The position numbers and the translations under genes are program-made. The notes under the pieces are model-generated. The model was not told where the DNA came from. It saw only the letters and a list, made by a program, of their open reading frames with translations, and searched no databases. This document shows, piece after piece, positions 11,405-24,600 of a DNA stretch of 64,000 nt. Numbering within the stretch: position 1 is the stretch's first letter; each line of letters opens with the position of its first letter. The DNA is from Rallus limicola (Eukaryota > Chordata > Aves > Gruiformes > Rallidae), in assembly GCA_022605955.1 (NCBI GenBank), contig JAKCOZ010000022.1, positions 2,666,001 to 2,730,000 of the forward strand, written 5' to 3'.

Positions 11405-14341
11405 ATTTACTAAACATTAGAAACTTCCAGTACATGAACCTCGAACACATTAGCCTGAGGGGAGCCTCTTAATATCTCTAATACTCCTTATTTCTCATTA
11501 AGAAACAGATAAACAATTCAGAATATGTTGATATTACCCTGTCACAGTTGGGAAAAGATTTTTACATTAACTATTTAAATTTTATCGCACTGTCTGCAGT
11601 ATTTTCTGCATTGCAACAACAAGAGAATTAAAGGACACAGGATTCTTGCCAGTAGAACTGCAGTTCCAGACCGCACTTTAAGGCTAAAATGTTATGCATT
11701 CATGAAAGGATAATAGAAATCTTTAATAAGTCAATGGAAGTATGTCCTGAAGGAATGAAACTTAGAAGACATGAATAGGTCATCTAAGGGAATTTCTTTG
11801 TGTTTGAAACTAGAGAAATGTTGACAGATGCAAAGGAGTAGTGACTATGTATCTTATCCGATGATGTATTCACACAAAACACTTAGACAGCCCTGGGAAC
11901 CAGGGCCAGAAGTAGAGACTAGGCAGCCTCAGGATTCACCTAATTTTCTAGCACTCTTTCTTCAGCAAATTAACCTTTCATTCTTAGCTTCATGACCTCA
12001 AATGTACCCTTATCTCATCCACCTTCCACCTAGGGCTAGCAGTCTCCTTTCAGACACTTTACCTTCTAAATCCTACCTGAACTGCACAACATTTGCAAAA
12101 CAACTAGCTGCTAAATTACACATGGCTCAGATGATAATATGGGAACACTGGGATACATTCACATGTATTTTTAAATTTTTTTCTCCTCTGAGAACACAAC
12201 AGATTTTCCTGATTTGTTTTTTTTTATTTTTAACAAATATTTAGAAAATGAGAAAGCAAACCCTCTCCCTACTAAAACAAAGTTTTAGCATTTGATACTA
12301 GTGAAGGATTGAGCTGAGACCCTGCACACATTGCCCCCAAAAGATGTAGGGACATACAAGTGGGCACACACAAAAACACTGGAGGAATGACTGGGAACGT
12401 GAAGACCACCCACTTCTTTTTTTTTTGCTATTGTGTCTTCTCCACTGCCATGTTTTTATATAATTACAACATCCAAAACTAAAGAGCTTTTCACCTTTTT
12501 TGCCAATCTCCTATAACCATTGGTATAGATACTAGGGAACACCACCACTAGCCAAACACACTGCGTCTGCTCCACACACATTAAACTTTTTTCAGGCTTC
12601 CAGAAATCTAGCAAATAGCTCCTCTGAGAAGACCAACTAACTGATGAACATCAAGTTGTTTAAGTGAGCTACATAGCCAAAACCCTATAGGTCATGTAAT
12701 AATATTGCACTTGTTCGGATCTCATTTTGCCCAGTCTCCTGTTTTCAGCAGTGGCCACAAAGAGTCCTCGACACACTTGCAGCTTCAAGTGCTTTGTTCA
12801 CAGGGCATGGTATTTTTAATAAAGACATCACATACTAGTTTATAAGAATGCAGTCTATTTTCTGGGCTTGACCACAATATGGGGTATGCTTTATAAAACA
12901 CAGATTTGCAGTGGTTGGCAGGGCATCCATCAACTTCAGTCATATTCAATCTCTCTTAGGCCCTGCGTATGCAAGAGCCCCAGCACAGTATCTTACATGC
13001 AGCTCAGGTGTGGTGTAGGACGCTTCTGCTCTTACTGCAGGCCTCAGCAGTCACAAGTGCTGGTGCCAAGGAAACCCACTCCATCTAATTTAATTTGCCA
13101 GAAACAAGTGCTATTTATGAGAAGTTTCTCTTCCTAGAATAAGGAAATTTATTATACGAATGGAGGCCAAATCCAATCAGACCTTGCTATCCAGATCTTC
13201 CTTCATGGTTCAGTGTAGCATGGAGTAATCACTAGCATTTCCATTTTGCAGGATTTTATATATGTGAATTGGAAAAAAAAGTTTTACTTCTTGCCAGACA
13301 GAGAGCAAACAAGGTATCAGTCTGGAAAGTTATTCAAATAAAGTTTAAGCTTTAAACAATACCTGTTTAATTGTTCAGTCTCTTGTTGAGGAGCCCTGGC
13401 AGATACAGCCAATTCTTGGCGCACAGTGAATTCTAAATTAAGTTTATAGTTTGGAATTATTTTTCCTGGCAGTTATTGGTAGAAGAGATTCCAACAGCTT
13501 GCCAGTTAAAATGTAATTAAAGTAGTACTCATATTTAAACACCAGCACTACTAATTCTTAATGCATTTATTGACAAATATCAGCAAATGATTGAGTACTG
13601 CAGAGAAGTCAGTACTGCTGCATTAAGGACGGGTGAGCTGGTTCAAAAGGGTTCTAGGTGTAAAAAGCAAAAGCTTCAACTAAAAAGAAAAGGCACAGTG
13701 TGAAATGCAGAATACCATTGCATGTGAGGCCCATAAGAGAATATCATGAACAGCTACAGCTCATTGAATCAATAGGGTTCATTAGGGAATTTGTCGGGGT
13801 ATATTCTCACGTATCGCTAAAAAGCATCTGCAAATGTATCCAACAGAGCCAATTGTTACTTGCTTTTTCACTAATTTTTCAGATGCATCCTGACACATTT
13901 GCAAACCATGACATTCAAACAAAGGCCTGTCTTGGCATACCACATTCATTTACACTCACCAGGGGTGCCACAAAAATTAGGTTGTGGAGTTAATCAGATA
14001 TAGTCCTTCAGAATGATCAACATGTTATCATCACATTGACTTTATCTCGAAATCCATTACTTTTTTTTTCCATGACAAACTGGGAATTTTGGTCGGTAGA
14101 AGTTAGAAACAAAGAGAGAACAGGAATTAGTTGCAGGGAGAAAAAGCAGAGTAGAGGTATGGTGCTTTCCTTAATTTCACTTGGTGACTTAAAAGATTCT
14201 TTAGCATTTCTGGAAGAAGAAAATTCAAATCTGAGTGCAGCATTAGGTGCAATTTGCTTAGAGTAATAATAAAATATGTATTTCCCTTCAAGACAACACT
14301 CCTTCTTCCTCCTTCCTCCCAACATCTTGGTAGAGAAATGT

Positions 14342-14379
14342 AAAAAAAAAAAAAAATTAAAAAGTTTGAAAAAAAAAAA
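14342..14379. repeat. A-rich tract
   Basis: A15, a short spacer and A10, preceded by a pyrimidine-rich stretch. No processed gene copy is recognisable on either side. Confidence 0.8.
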
Positions 14380-17300
14380 GACAATGAAAAGCCTAGCAAA
14401 GTGATTTAGCACAGCCAATTTCTCTGCATTAGTATGACTGGGTAGAATTTGTTATCAGAAATAGTCACTTTTCCCCTAATCTTCCCTGATACCTAAGGCT
14501 TTTCTACATGGCCACATCAAAGAATATCAACAGTTAAAGACATTTGTATGATAATATTAATTCACACACAATTCACACCATCTTTTGATCAGGATTACTT
14601 TGACTATTATGGACAAGATGGGTTATATTAAATTTTTCACACCCTCAACATTGTTTGCTCACCTAATTGCCATGAAAAACCAGATCAGCTGGAAATAGCA
14701 TTGGTAAAAATATCTCCAATCTGATTTAAAAAAACCCAACAATATTCTTCCTGTAAAGTAGGACTGAAAGTAGATAGACCAAGATAAACCAAGAACATTC
14801 ATAAATAATTGCAGTGATGACACTAATGAGATAAAATGCTGTGGGCTTCTCCTGGCATGTCCCAAGCTGTTGGATTACATGGAACAGTCTACAGACACTA
14901 CAACCCAAACCACTGTTCTTACAAGCTAGAACTCCACCATATTTTTAGGATGTTATCCTCAATATCTTTAGGCTATGGTTCAGTGTATGATTTGTGTGCA
15001 GGTGAAGCACTGCAGCCTAGAGAACACAGCATAGAACCAGGATTTAAACTATGGATCTCATTTCTGTCCTTTAATGCATTTTTATTGGTGACCTTATAAA
15101 AAGTCTTTACAATCAGTCTATAGCATAGGACCAGTGATAATTACCTCTGCTATAAATGATGTTGAGATTGACTTACTGAGACATGTTCAAAAATTGCCAT
15201 TGTGATGGCCATGTGGCATCAGGAATAGGCAGATGTTTGTAGTCCCCAGATGGCATGCTGTGAAGGTACAACATGACACTCTGACCTTCTGGGCGGAGGA
15301 GACTGGGAGTAGAGAGTGCTGTTCACAGGATGCCATAACTAGGCTTGCAGGCTCTCCACAGAAAATCTAAGAATAAGGTGCTCTTTGAATTTATGAATGT
15401 AACATAACATTTCCTACTCTACACACACATGTTCTGGGAGCACAAGGAAAATGGCCTGTTGAAGAGCTTTTGGCTTCTGGGTGTTCACTTTCCTGCATGG
15501 AAACCTCTGAGATTCACAGACTTGGAAAGCTCAGGCTCTGGACACTGCAGTGGCTCTGCAGACCTGGGTCTCAGTCAGCACTAGCTGTGGACACCACTGA
15601 CCCCAGCCAGGCCTGTATAAAATTGTCTGCCTACAGGCTAACCCTCGTTCACCATCAGAGATAGACAACACCTCTCCTACAGCACCACAACCAGCTGATA
15701 TATCAGAGAGCACCCACTGAAGCTCCCATATTCTCTGCTGGGCAAATCCAGAGTTACTGTAGGATAATGACTTATGCCAGTGCAAAATCCCTGTTAACCA
15801 AACCTGTGCAGTACAAGTCAAACTCATGGATTTCAAGTCTTAATTCAAGAAAAAGCATATGGGCAAATACAAGCACAAACCTACTTTCACATGCCCATGT
15901 TAAAAGCACCAGTAACACCCAGAGACTTTCACCGTTTGCAGTGCATCAAGGAGATGGAAAGGAGAGCAGCCAGCAGATGGTTCACCTCGAGGCCTTGCTC
16001 TGAATCAGAGACATTGCATCATCAGGAGCTGATTTCGTTTGCAGCAAAAAGCTCTCAGCACTGCTGGAGAACAACTCAAACAATTGTACTAAAAGTGCCA
16101 ACAAGAAGTCCCATCAGAACGGATCAAGCAATGCACAAAGCTGGAGCACGTAGCATCCCACAGCAAGGGGGACACCCACCCTATTGCTGCAGTCTGACAC
16201 AATCTGTGGAAGGTCTCCAGCAAAATGGACATACTGTGGTTATTAAAAAAAATTGGGGAACAGATGAATTTAAGACTCTCCTTTAATTTTTACCCTGAAA
16301 ATTCCAAAATAAACTAGCAAAAAATTAAGATTTGGTGATTAGCACCTGAATAACGAGTAATTATTTTTGAGCCAAACAAGGATAGAATATCCTGGCTAAT
16401 TTATACTGGCTAATTAAGGTAATGAATACTTGAGAGTCTATCAAATAAATAGTCCCTTAAAGTGTTGTTTTAATAGGGGCATGATTATAGGCAGCACTAA
16501 AGAGGATTGAAACAGATACAGCATACCTGTTTCAGAAACATATTTAAGAAAAGCATAAATATCATCACTTAAGCTGTCATCTATATTCATCATCGATAGG
16601 GCCTGTTCCTCTAAGCTTGTTTACATGGGCAAATCTTGCATCAAATTAACTGGTGTAATTACTCCAGCGTAAGAGTTTATCTAATTCACTGTCCATACCA
16701 GGACACAAAGGTAATATTCCACCTTTCAGTACACCAACAGGAAAAAAGTGCCAGCGTAGACTAATGTTTCCAGTACCACACCTCAGCAGGATAATAAAAC
16801 AGGTAAAGGCCATTAAAAAAGTGCACCCTGTCACAGAGCTTTTGGGTACCAAATCTAGCACTGAATCATCCGTGTTGTATTCCTATGTCCTCCATCAGGA
16901 GGAGCTGCTTAAGTAGCAATTTTCATCGCTCTGACATCCACAGGGTCACTGACTCATCCTTCTGAAGCCATTTCGGTGCCTTGGCCAGAGAAATGAAGCT
17001 GCAGTAATGTTGAGTTCTTGCTGGCCTGCTCAGCAAGCCCAAACTTTATTACGGCTTATAGCTCTCCTCAGACAAATCATGAACATTTTTGATCACATTT
17101 TGGAAAGGGCATGCAGTTCCCTTCATTTCTCAACATGGAATGAAGGGAAAATACAGCTACAGAGGATTAAGGAATCAACTTGTATGGCCAGGACCCATCC
17201 TTGCACTGGGATCAAGGATAGGCACATCCCCAGGTCACTGTGGCCTGGGAACAGCATGGGTCGCCTTACCTCACTCAGTGAAATAACAGTAATCTGGGCT

Positions 17301-20300
17301 TTGCAAAGATGCAGTACATCCCCCTCTGGTAGGACTGTATTTATAAGTTTCAAGGTGACAATGTTTGGACATGGCACATTGTTGGCTTTAATATATTCCT
17401 CCTGCTAAATTATATTATAAAGCTGAAAGAACAGACTCCACTGAAATTCTCTTACTGAAAAGCCAGCTGCCCATAATAAGCCCCACTTCACCAGGAGAGT
17501 CTTATGTCCTGATTAATTAGAAATCAATTATGTCACTGGTTTTCACAAGTAAGATCAAGCTTTAAGATCTAATAAAATATCTAACAAGCATTAGAAGAAA
17601 ATTCTAGGAAGCAGCAGCATACACACTTGCACATTAGAATGCTAGTACCTACTGACCAGTTTGGATAGGTTGTCCCCATGCTAGCAACAGCTTTCCAAAA
17701 TGGAGAAGGGGTGTGCAGCTTTTAGAAACTAATCTCTTGATTAATCATGGTTTTATGCAGCTTCGTTTCACTTCATTCATCTTCGTGCCTCAGTTTTATG
17801 TGACTTCTTGGTACGATGGAGTTTGGTTATGACTGATGGTTTGGAAGGTTTCATACCAGGACTTCTATCTCTGCTTTAATAAAAAGCTGAGTTGGTGGAA
17901 AATTAAATTGTTAAACTCCTACCATCCTTCTTCAAAGACAACATAATCCTGTTTTTTTATTGCCTTTTGTTGGTCAATCAGAAAAGGTGCTCTTCACATG
18001 TGTCCCTATTTGCACACTTCTCTGATTGTAAAGCTCTGGTTTAAAATTTTGCACACCTGTTTGAAAGCATAAGTCTCTCCCTATCTCTTTTCTTCCAGGC
18101 AGGTCACACATGTTGATGAATACTCACTATTATTTTCCAGAGAAATACAGGAGAAAACAATTCTGCTATCTTAGAAAATACCTTATTTTTTTTCTTACAT
18201 AAGCAAAAGCTATAATACTCAGTAATTTAGTTCTGTGAAAAAAATAACATGCTAGGAAAATAATTTAATAAGCTAAACAATTAATCACTGCAACAACCCT
18301 CCCAATATTGTTTTCTAACTGGTAATTAATATACTGCTCAACATTTTTCAGTTTGCTCCTGGAAGACATCCTTCAGGCTCCACTATTTGCTGTCAGTAGC
18401 AGCACAATCCTTCACGTGTTCATTGGGACAGAGCCAGTGGAAACGTGCTTTCTGCTGTCCTTGTCTCCTTGCTACACACTATGCTGTGCAGCACTTGCCA
18501 CTGCACTCACTGAGAGTTTGATCCCCAGTACTTTCTGGTCAGGTGTTAAAAACCTCAGGAAAAAAATGGTGGTATTTCATTTTCTACTTTGAAGGAAAGT
18601 ATTAAGTAGCCTAAAGTAGGAATTATTCCTATAATCTGATGTTAAGCTTTACCTAAAGTGACTGTAATTTTGGCAAAGTAATAAGGTAAAATGAACCATA
18701 CATAAAAGCTCCACTTTGGTTAAATGGCTCTAATCCAACAGGAGCAAGAAGGAATCAGCAGTGTGCATTTGGGAAAGAAAGCGTAAGGATTCACTCATCT
18801 GACAGTGATATTTCAACAACTTCAGCATGAATTGTCCCGGTGTAAATGTTAGCTGTTTTTGCAGCAAAGTGTGGAAAGTGGTCGTTAGCTAAACAGCAGA
18901 TTTCTTTGTTTCTTCATTTAATAACAAATGCATTAGGAGGAAGCTTTTGTTTTTCATCAGCTTGACAATTATACCACTGTTTTGCTGGAAATAAGAGCAG
19001 TTGGCGTTTTCTTCATGCCAGCGTATGCATGTGTGACTTGAATTGTCTCTGAACTATGAGCAGTAACAAGATTTGCCTTGTGCCAGAAGGCAATTAATTA
19101 TTGCACTGCAGCCAGGTTAATCGTGCAGGTGGAAGCCCCCATTGCACAGCCTACGTGGCAGCCACAGCTCCTCCATCAAGGAACATCGACTCTGAGGTAA
19201 CTACTTAGTCGCTTTAAGGAGTAGAGACTCACCCTCTTGGAAACACACCACCTAGTTTTATTAAGAAGATCTTTATTTCTAAACGTATGGAAAAAACCCT
19301 GTAGAAATAAAGGATGCAGTCAGATGACTGTAAATGGATTATGTGGTTTTCCTAATCTTCAGAAAGGATTTAAGGGCTGCAACAACTTACCACTCTCATA
19401 CAGACGGCTTTTTGGCAGCCTTTTCTGTCTATTAGAGGCTCCAAAAATCTGCTGTGGGATTTACAAGATCGGCACACAACTAATTTTTTCCTAGAAACCT
19501 ATCAAGGTACCAGAGGAAGCTGTTGCAAATGCTCTCAGAGAGGAGGCAAGAAACTCTGAGCCCTGCGGGAAACTACGCCCTCCAAGCAGTAAGCATAGCA
19601 AGAGGGGCAGGGGATGCCTCAAAAAAACACTTCAGTTTTCACTAGCAGATACCAAACGTTGATACACTGTCCAATTAACCACGAGGATAAAAGCTCCTTT
19701 TTTTTTTTAAGCCTGCTAGCAAGAAGTCCTCCATAACTGCATCCAAACGTACCACTATCATCTTCTCCTACCTCTTTAGCAATGTCACTCCTGTTACATA
19801 AACGTGTCGTGCACACTGAATTTCACATCAGGGATGCTGCTTGAAGCATGCCATAACATTTTCCAGCCAAATATATACACCACTCCAACTAATATGCATA
19901 TACATATATCTCTAGTACGCAGTTAATGAGATGCAATTATTCACAGCTGATAAGACTCTTGTTCCAAAACCCCTCTACATGAAAGCAAGAAAAATTTGAG
20001 TTGCAGGGAGACTTCTCCCTTTCATCAGTACTGTCAGTTATAATTCCAACATTATGTAAGAAACAGGAGAAATTGGCTCTGATCTGGCTAAAGGTTAATA
20101 AATGCAGTGGTTCAGGGAACTAGAGCAGAAGAATACTAATGGCTCCTGCACCTGGGACACAGCTTCCCTCTTCATTCTAATTAGCTTGTCCCATGTCAGG
20201 GCGCTTAGATGGCATTTATGCCCAATGCTTTTATGAAATAATGTGGGTCTTTGGCTTCAAGAAGTCCAGTTCAAGTCAAACAGAAGAAACAGGGGTTTAA

Positions 20301-21475
20301 CAAAACACTGACCCTGTTAGCATGACTTAGATGGCATAAAATAATATTGACAGCTCTTCTGCTTCTCCATCCTCACTTAAAAAAAGAAGATTTTTTTCTT
20401 TGGATTAATCCACAGACATGATTATTTTCCTGTGTTAATATTTTCAGATTTTTTCTGTAAATATGCTAACAACTTCTCCCTATTCTGAACAAAACATGAA
20501 AAAGCTAAACTCAATCAAAATGCTATAGGGAGAGGTTTCCTGGCATTGAAGCAGTCAGCAATACACATCTTGCAATAAATTAAATGTCTGAGGGCGAAGG
20601 CAAAGACTTGAGGAGTGATGAACTGCTCATCTCTCGTGGTGCTGTCAGGAAGTGCAACAAATTACATGCTGGACACACACTCTGGCTCCTTCTCCCTCTC
20701 AGTGTCCTCCCCTGCGATGGCCTGGGGTCACTGTCCTGCAGCATCACGGAGCTGTGGGCTGGCCCTGGCAGCCTTGAGATGAATGATCTCTCCCAGAACC
20801 TGCTCACCAAATGACACTAAGTCAACCACCTGCCTTTTGTCAAGGCAGTACAGCATCAGAGTGGCAAAGTAAACCAGCCAGAGAGGTTTAGAAGTCGACA
20901 ACATTTTTGCTATGAGATTTCTTATAGAAATGATTGCCACATCATTTCCTAATTCTCATTTTGGGCCTTTATAAGTAACAACTCCCTGGAACAAGAGTGC
21001 AAATACAGCTCTCCTGGCTGACCACCAGGTTTTGGAGATGTGGCCTTCACCTCCTGATGAATATTTTGTGATTTGTAGAACATGTTCAAGGAGAGAGACA
21101 CTACTGCTATAACCAGCAGCAGTTAAGGTTATAAAGGGCACATTAAATTAGGTGTCAGAGGTAAAGTCAGTGGACAGTCTGGGTTTGATAAACTGCTTGT
21201 CTCCCAGCACTGTCAATGTGCAGGAGGTGGTGCCCTTCAAACCAGGCAACTCTGGGAGGCAGGAGATGTCTCTCCCTGCTCGCTGGGGCTGCCTTGCCCC
21301 TGACCATGGTACAGCTATGGCTGAGGTATCACCCTCCAGCCCTTCAAATCCCCACCAAATTTCCTGCACTATAGGTAGGGATGTTATTTCCTTGATCTCC
21401 CTTCTTTTTTTCAGGACAGGGAATCCATTCATTCATCAATGGGAAAGGGATTTTTGATTTTTTTTTTTTTTGTAG

Positions 21476-21662
21476 ACAAGACAGAGAGAGCGTCAGCTGC
21501 TGCCAGGAGGAAATCATACAGAGAAAACCTGCAGCAGCAGCTGGTGCAGCTGCCAGCATCTCCTCTCCACCCACCTCCCAGACCAAAGCCTCTCTTCAGG
21601 ACTGAGAATCTGCTTCCTTTTGTGAAGATTGCTCCCACCAGCACAGCACGTCAATTCCAGAG
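21476..21662 (+). other. Orphan exon-like segment (187 bp)
   Basis: A T14 tract followed by GTAG gives a plausible splice acceptor, and AG/GTAGAG a plausible donor 187 bp on. Between them one frame is open, reading through LQQQLVQLPASPLHPPPRPK to TARQFQR, with a stop just past the donor. The segment is clearly GC-richer than its flanks. I do not recognise the peptide and find no partner exon, so it could be part of a non-coding RNA or chance. Confidence 0.15.
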
Positions 21663-24600
21663 GTAGAGGTAGATAAAACAGGAATTGAGTGAATCCCAGG
21701 CTTATTTGCTATCTCTAACACCAGGGCAGGATGTCTGAAGTGGAAAAGTAGGTAGTAAATAGGATCACAGATGAGGGAAATGCAGACCTTCAGCCAGCTC
21801 CCAGACATGGGCATGAATCTACTGAGCAAACAAATATTTACTGCTGCAGTAATTGCTTCCATGCCACAGTTATACATAAACCAGCAACTGTGGGTAGGGG
21901 CACTTTGGGAGGAACTTCTGATTGTTGTGAGCATGTAATTGATATTCTGCTCTCTAAATGGCTGTGTTAAACCTCCAGAAGGGTTTATTTTGGTAAAATG
22001 TATAAAGCTTAGCTCTATACCTGGTGTTCCTGAGGTATTTGGCCAGATGTTTTCAAAGGGATGCCAGTGCTATGTAGAACCAAGCTTTACCACTGACTCA
22101 GATCACATCCTAAACCAAAGTCAAACCATTGGTAGCATGTAGATGTGTTCAAACATGCACTAAAAATATTTTCCTTTATTTCTTCACTGAAAAAACCAAT
22201 CACCTCCTGCCTATATTTACCAGATGATGTCAGCTTGTGACATCATCCAGCACCTGGGTTCTGCAATCTGTGTACCTGAGGCCCTCAGCTGTTCCTCTGT
22301 ACCTTCTTCCAGGCACATGGCAAGACACAATCACTCACAAAAGTTCACTCCTTGCTATGAAATTAGTCATTTCTGCCCTTGACACAGATTCTTCCCTGCA
22401 TCTTAGTGTTTAATACCAAGTAAAGATTAATTAAGTTTTGTGCAAATATGGCTCAGGTAGCTCATTAGGGACTTGTTTGCTTCTTTTTATTTAAATTTTC
22501 ATTAGTTCACATTAAGTTACATTACATACTATAACCACTTTCCCCTTCTTGCTCTCAGCAACTTAAATACTTCCAAGATTGTAAACAATGCAAGGTAATG
22601 AGCCCAAGTAACACTTGCTCCCTCCGGGAGTGAATTTGTCTGGGGAGTACATCCTGCCAAAGGAAACCAGAAGCCCCGTGAGCTCTGAGGAGGAGGGCTG
22701 GGCTGTGAAATTCCACTTGGAGGCAGATATTCACTCCACAGAGTCAATACAGCATGCATCCCTCTGAGTGAGAAATCCCACCTCTCCCATTGTGGGAGGT
22801 GATGAAGAATTACACATACCACAACTTAAATTTTGTTTTAGAAGCCACAAGCTCTGGAGACACTTTTTCATGCAGCTGGATGCAGTCACTAGCATTTGGG
22901 CTCTGTGTAGTGCCACAGTGTCCTTCAGGCTAAGAAAAAAGTGAGGATGTTGTTAGGACATCCCCCATGGCCACCTGATGGAGACACCCACCACTGTGCC
23001 CAGGAACCTCCCTTGCCCCTCATACTCCTTGGGCTGCCCCTGCACAAACACCTGTGCTGCTGAGCAGTGACCTGAGCAACTAAAACTGGCTGGGCTGAGA
23101 AATAGCAGAGGAAAAAGTCAATGTAAGGAAATACTTCCTTCCTTTTTAGCCTGAGTACGGTGCATCTGGTTCATGCCAGAGTGCTTCTGCACATGGGCCG
23201 ATCAAACAGAAAATCTCTTCAGTCAAAACACGGCAGAAACACAACTGTTCAGTCATGAGTGTGACAGACCCACTCATTGCTCTCACAAACTTGATTAAAT
23301 GTTTCACAGTCTTTCAGGCTTTTCCCACAGCTTGAGGTCTCGTTGGCAGGTGGATTTTTCCATCCGACGGCCACAGCCCCATCCTCAACCCTTTGCACAA
23401 GCAGCTCTGTGTCTTGCAAATACAAAGTGAACCAAGTCAGGGGAAAGCCTGGCTAAAAGAAAGAAGGAGTTTTATTTAGTTTTTTGTTTTCTTGGTTCTC
23501 CAATGGCTTACAGAAGTGTTTGTGCCAGAAAGGTAGGAGCTGAACTTCCCCTGATCACAGGGAAGCCTCTTCCCATGCTGCCACTCTTTGTCAGGGTCAC
23601 CTCAAGCCACGCTGCAGCTCTCCAGGGTCTAACCACACATTATCTGTCCTATTTTCCTCACTTTCTCTGAATGCTCTTTTCCCAATTTTTCCCACATTTT
23701 CTGTTTTGGACATGATGACCTACAACAAGGATATATGACTCCTTCCCTCTTCAGACACTTTGGGCATCTTCTCCCACGCACTCCGACCAGTCTCCCCAGG
23801 CTGATTGCATCAGTTCTTGTCACAGCCAACTGATGCATTTTGAGTGCCAGCACTGTCTAGAAGGTTTCATCTGAGCAGGTCTGTCCATAGGGTAAATGTT
23901 GGAAAGAAGGATCAAAAAGACTGCTTCAATTAACCAGGGATTTCTATTGACTTGCATTTTGGTGGATGGGCTTATGCTATCTATAATAACTGAGCAGATG
24001 GTTTTCAGTATGAGAAATCCATCAAATCTACCTGGTGATATTCAGGGAACACAGATGAATGAGAGCAAAAAACATTATTTAGAAAAGCAAAAATAAAAAA
24101 TAAAAAGATCTGTAATGCCAGAGAACAACAGAGGAATGTGTTTCCAGGATGGGCTGTTAATAGAGGCTGGCTATGAAAAATGATTAAAAGCTGGGAGAAA
24201 ATATTGGCTGCACAAAACTGATGTCATCAAGTTCAATTTCATTTTAGTCATTCAAGGTACTGCATCAGGGTTATTATAGCAACCAGTCAATGGTCTCAGT
24301 AGTTTTCCCTGCCTGAATGTTTATTATCTGCTTTTTCAGATTAAGGCAAAAATGGTGAGCAGCTCAAGGTAAAATATAAGGTTATGAGCCCATTTCTCAC
24401 AGGTTATAAAAACTACATTCACCAAGCTTCAAGTTACCACATTGCAAGGTAAGGAAATTAGAGAGTGTAAATCCATTTGCAGCTGCACTTTATTCCAAGA
24501 GTAATCATGTGGGGAAATACAAGGATTTCAAAATGTCTGCTACATGGTCTGCTCAACAGACAAGACATCCACACTGGGGAAAAGAGGTTTTCAAAGTTTT

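Larger units (their letters stand above)
9721..21457. other. Intergenic, no gene seen
   Basis: Mostly unique AT-rich DNA. Worth noting: a CpG-enriched patch at about 10.55-10.9 kb; a 20-bp-period duplication at 11368-11404; A-rich runs at 14342-14379; AT-rich stretches with dense homeodomain-type motifs at about 13.33-13.62 and 18.88-19.17 kb that look like possible regulatory elements. Open frames reach 133 codons (for example 15891-16286), which is chance level, and none resembles a family. Confidence 0.65.

Noticed and set aside
15891..16286. 131-codon plus-strand frame
   Set aside because: No family resemblance, no splice or promoter context; chance length.
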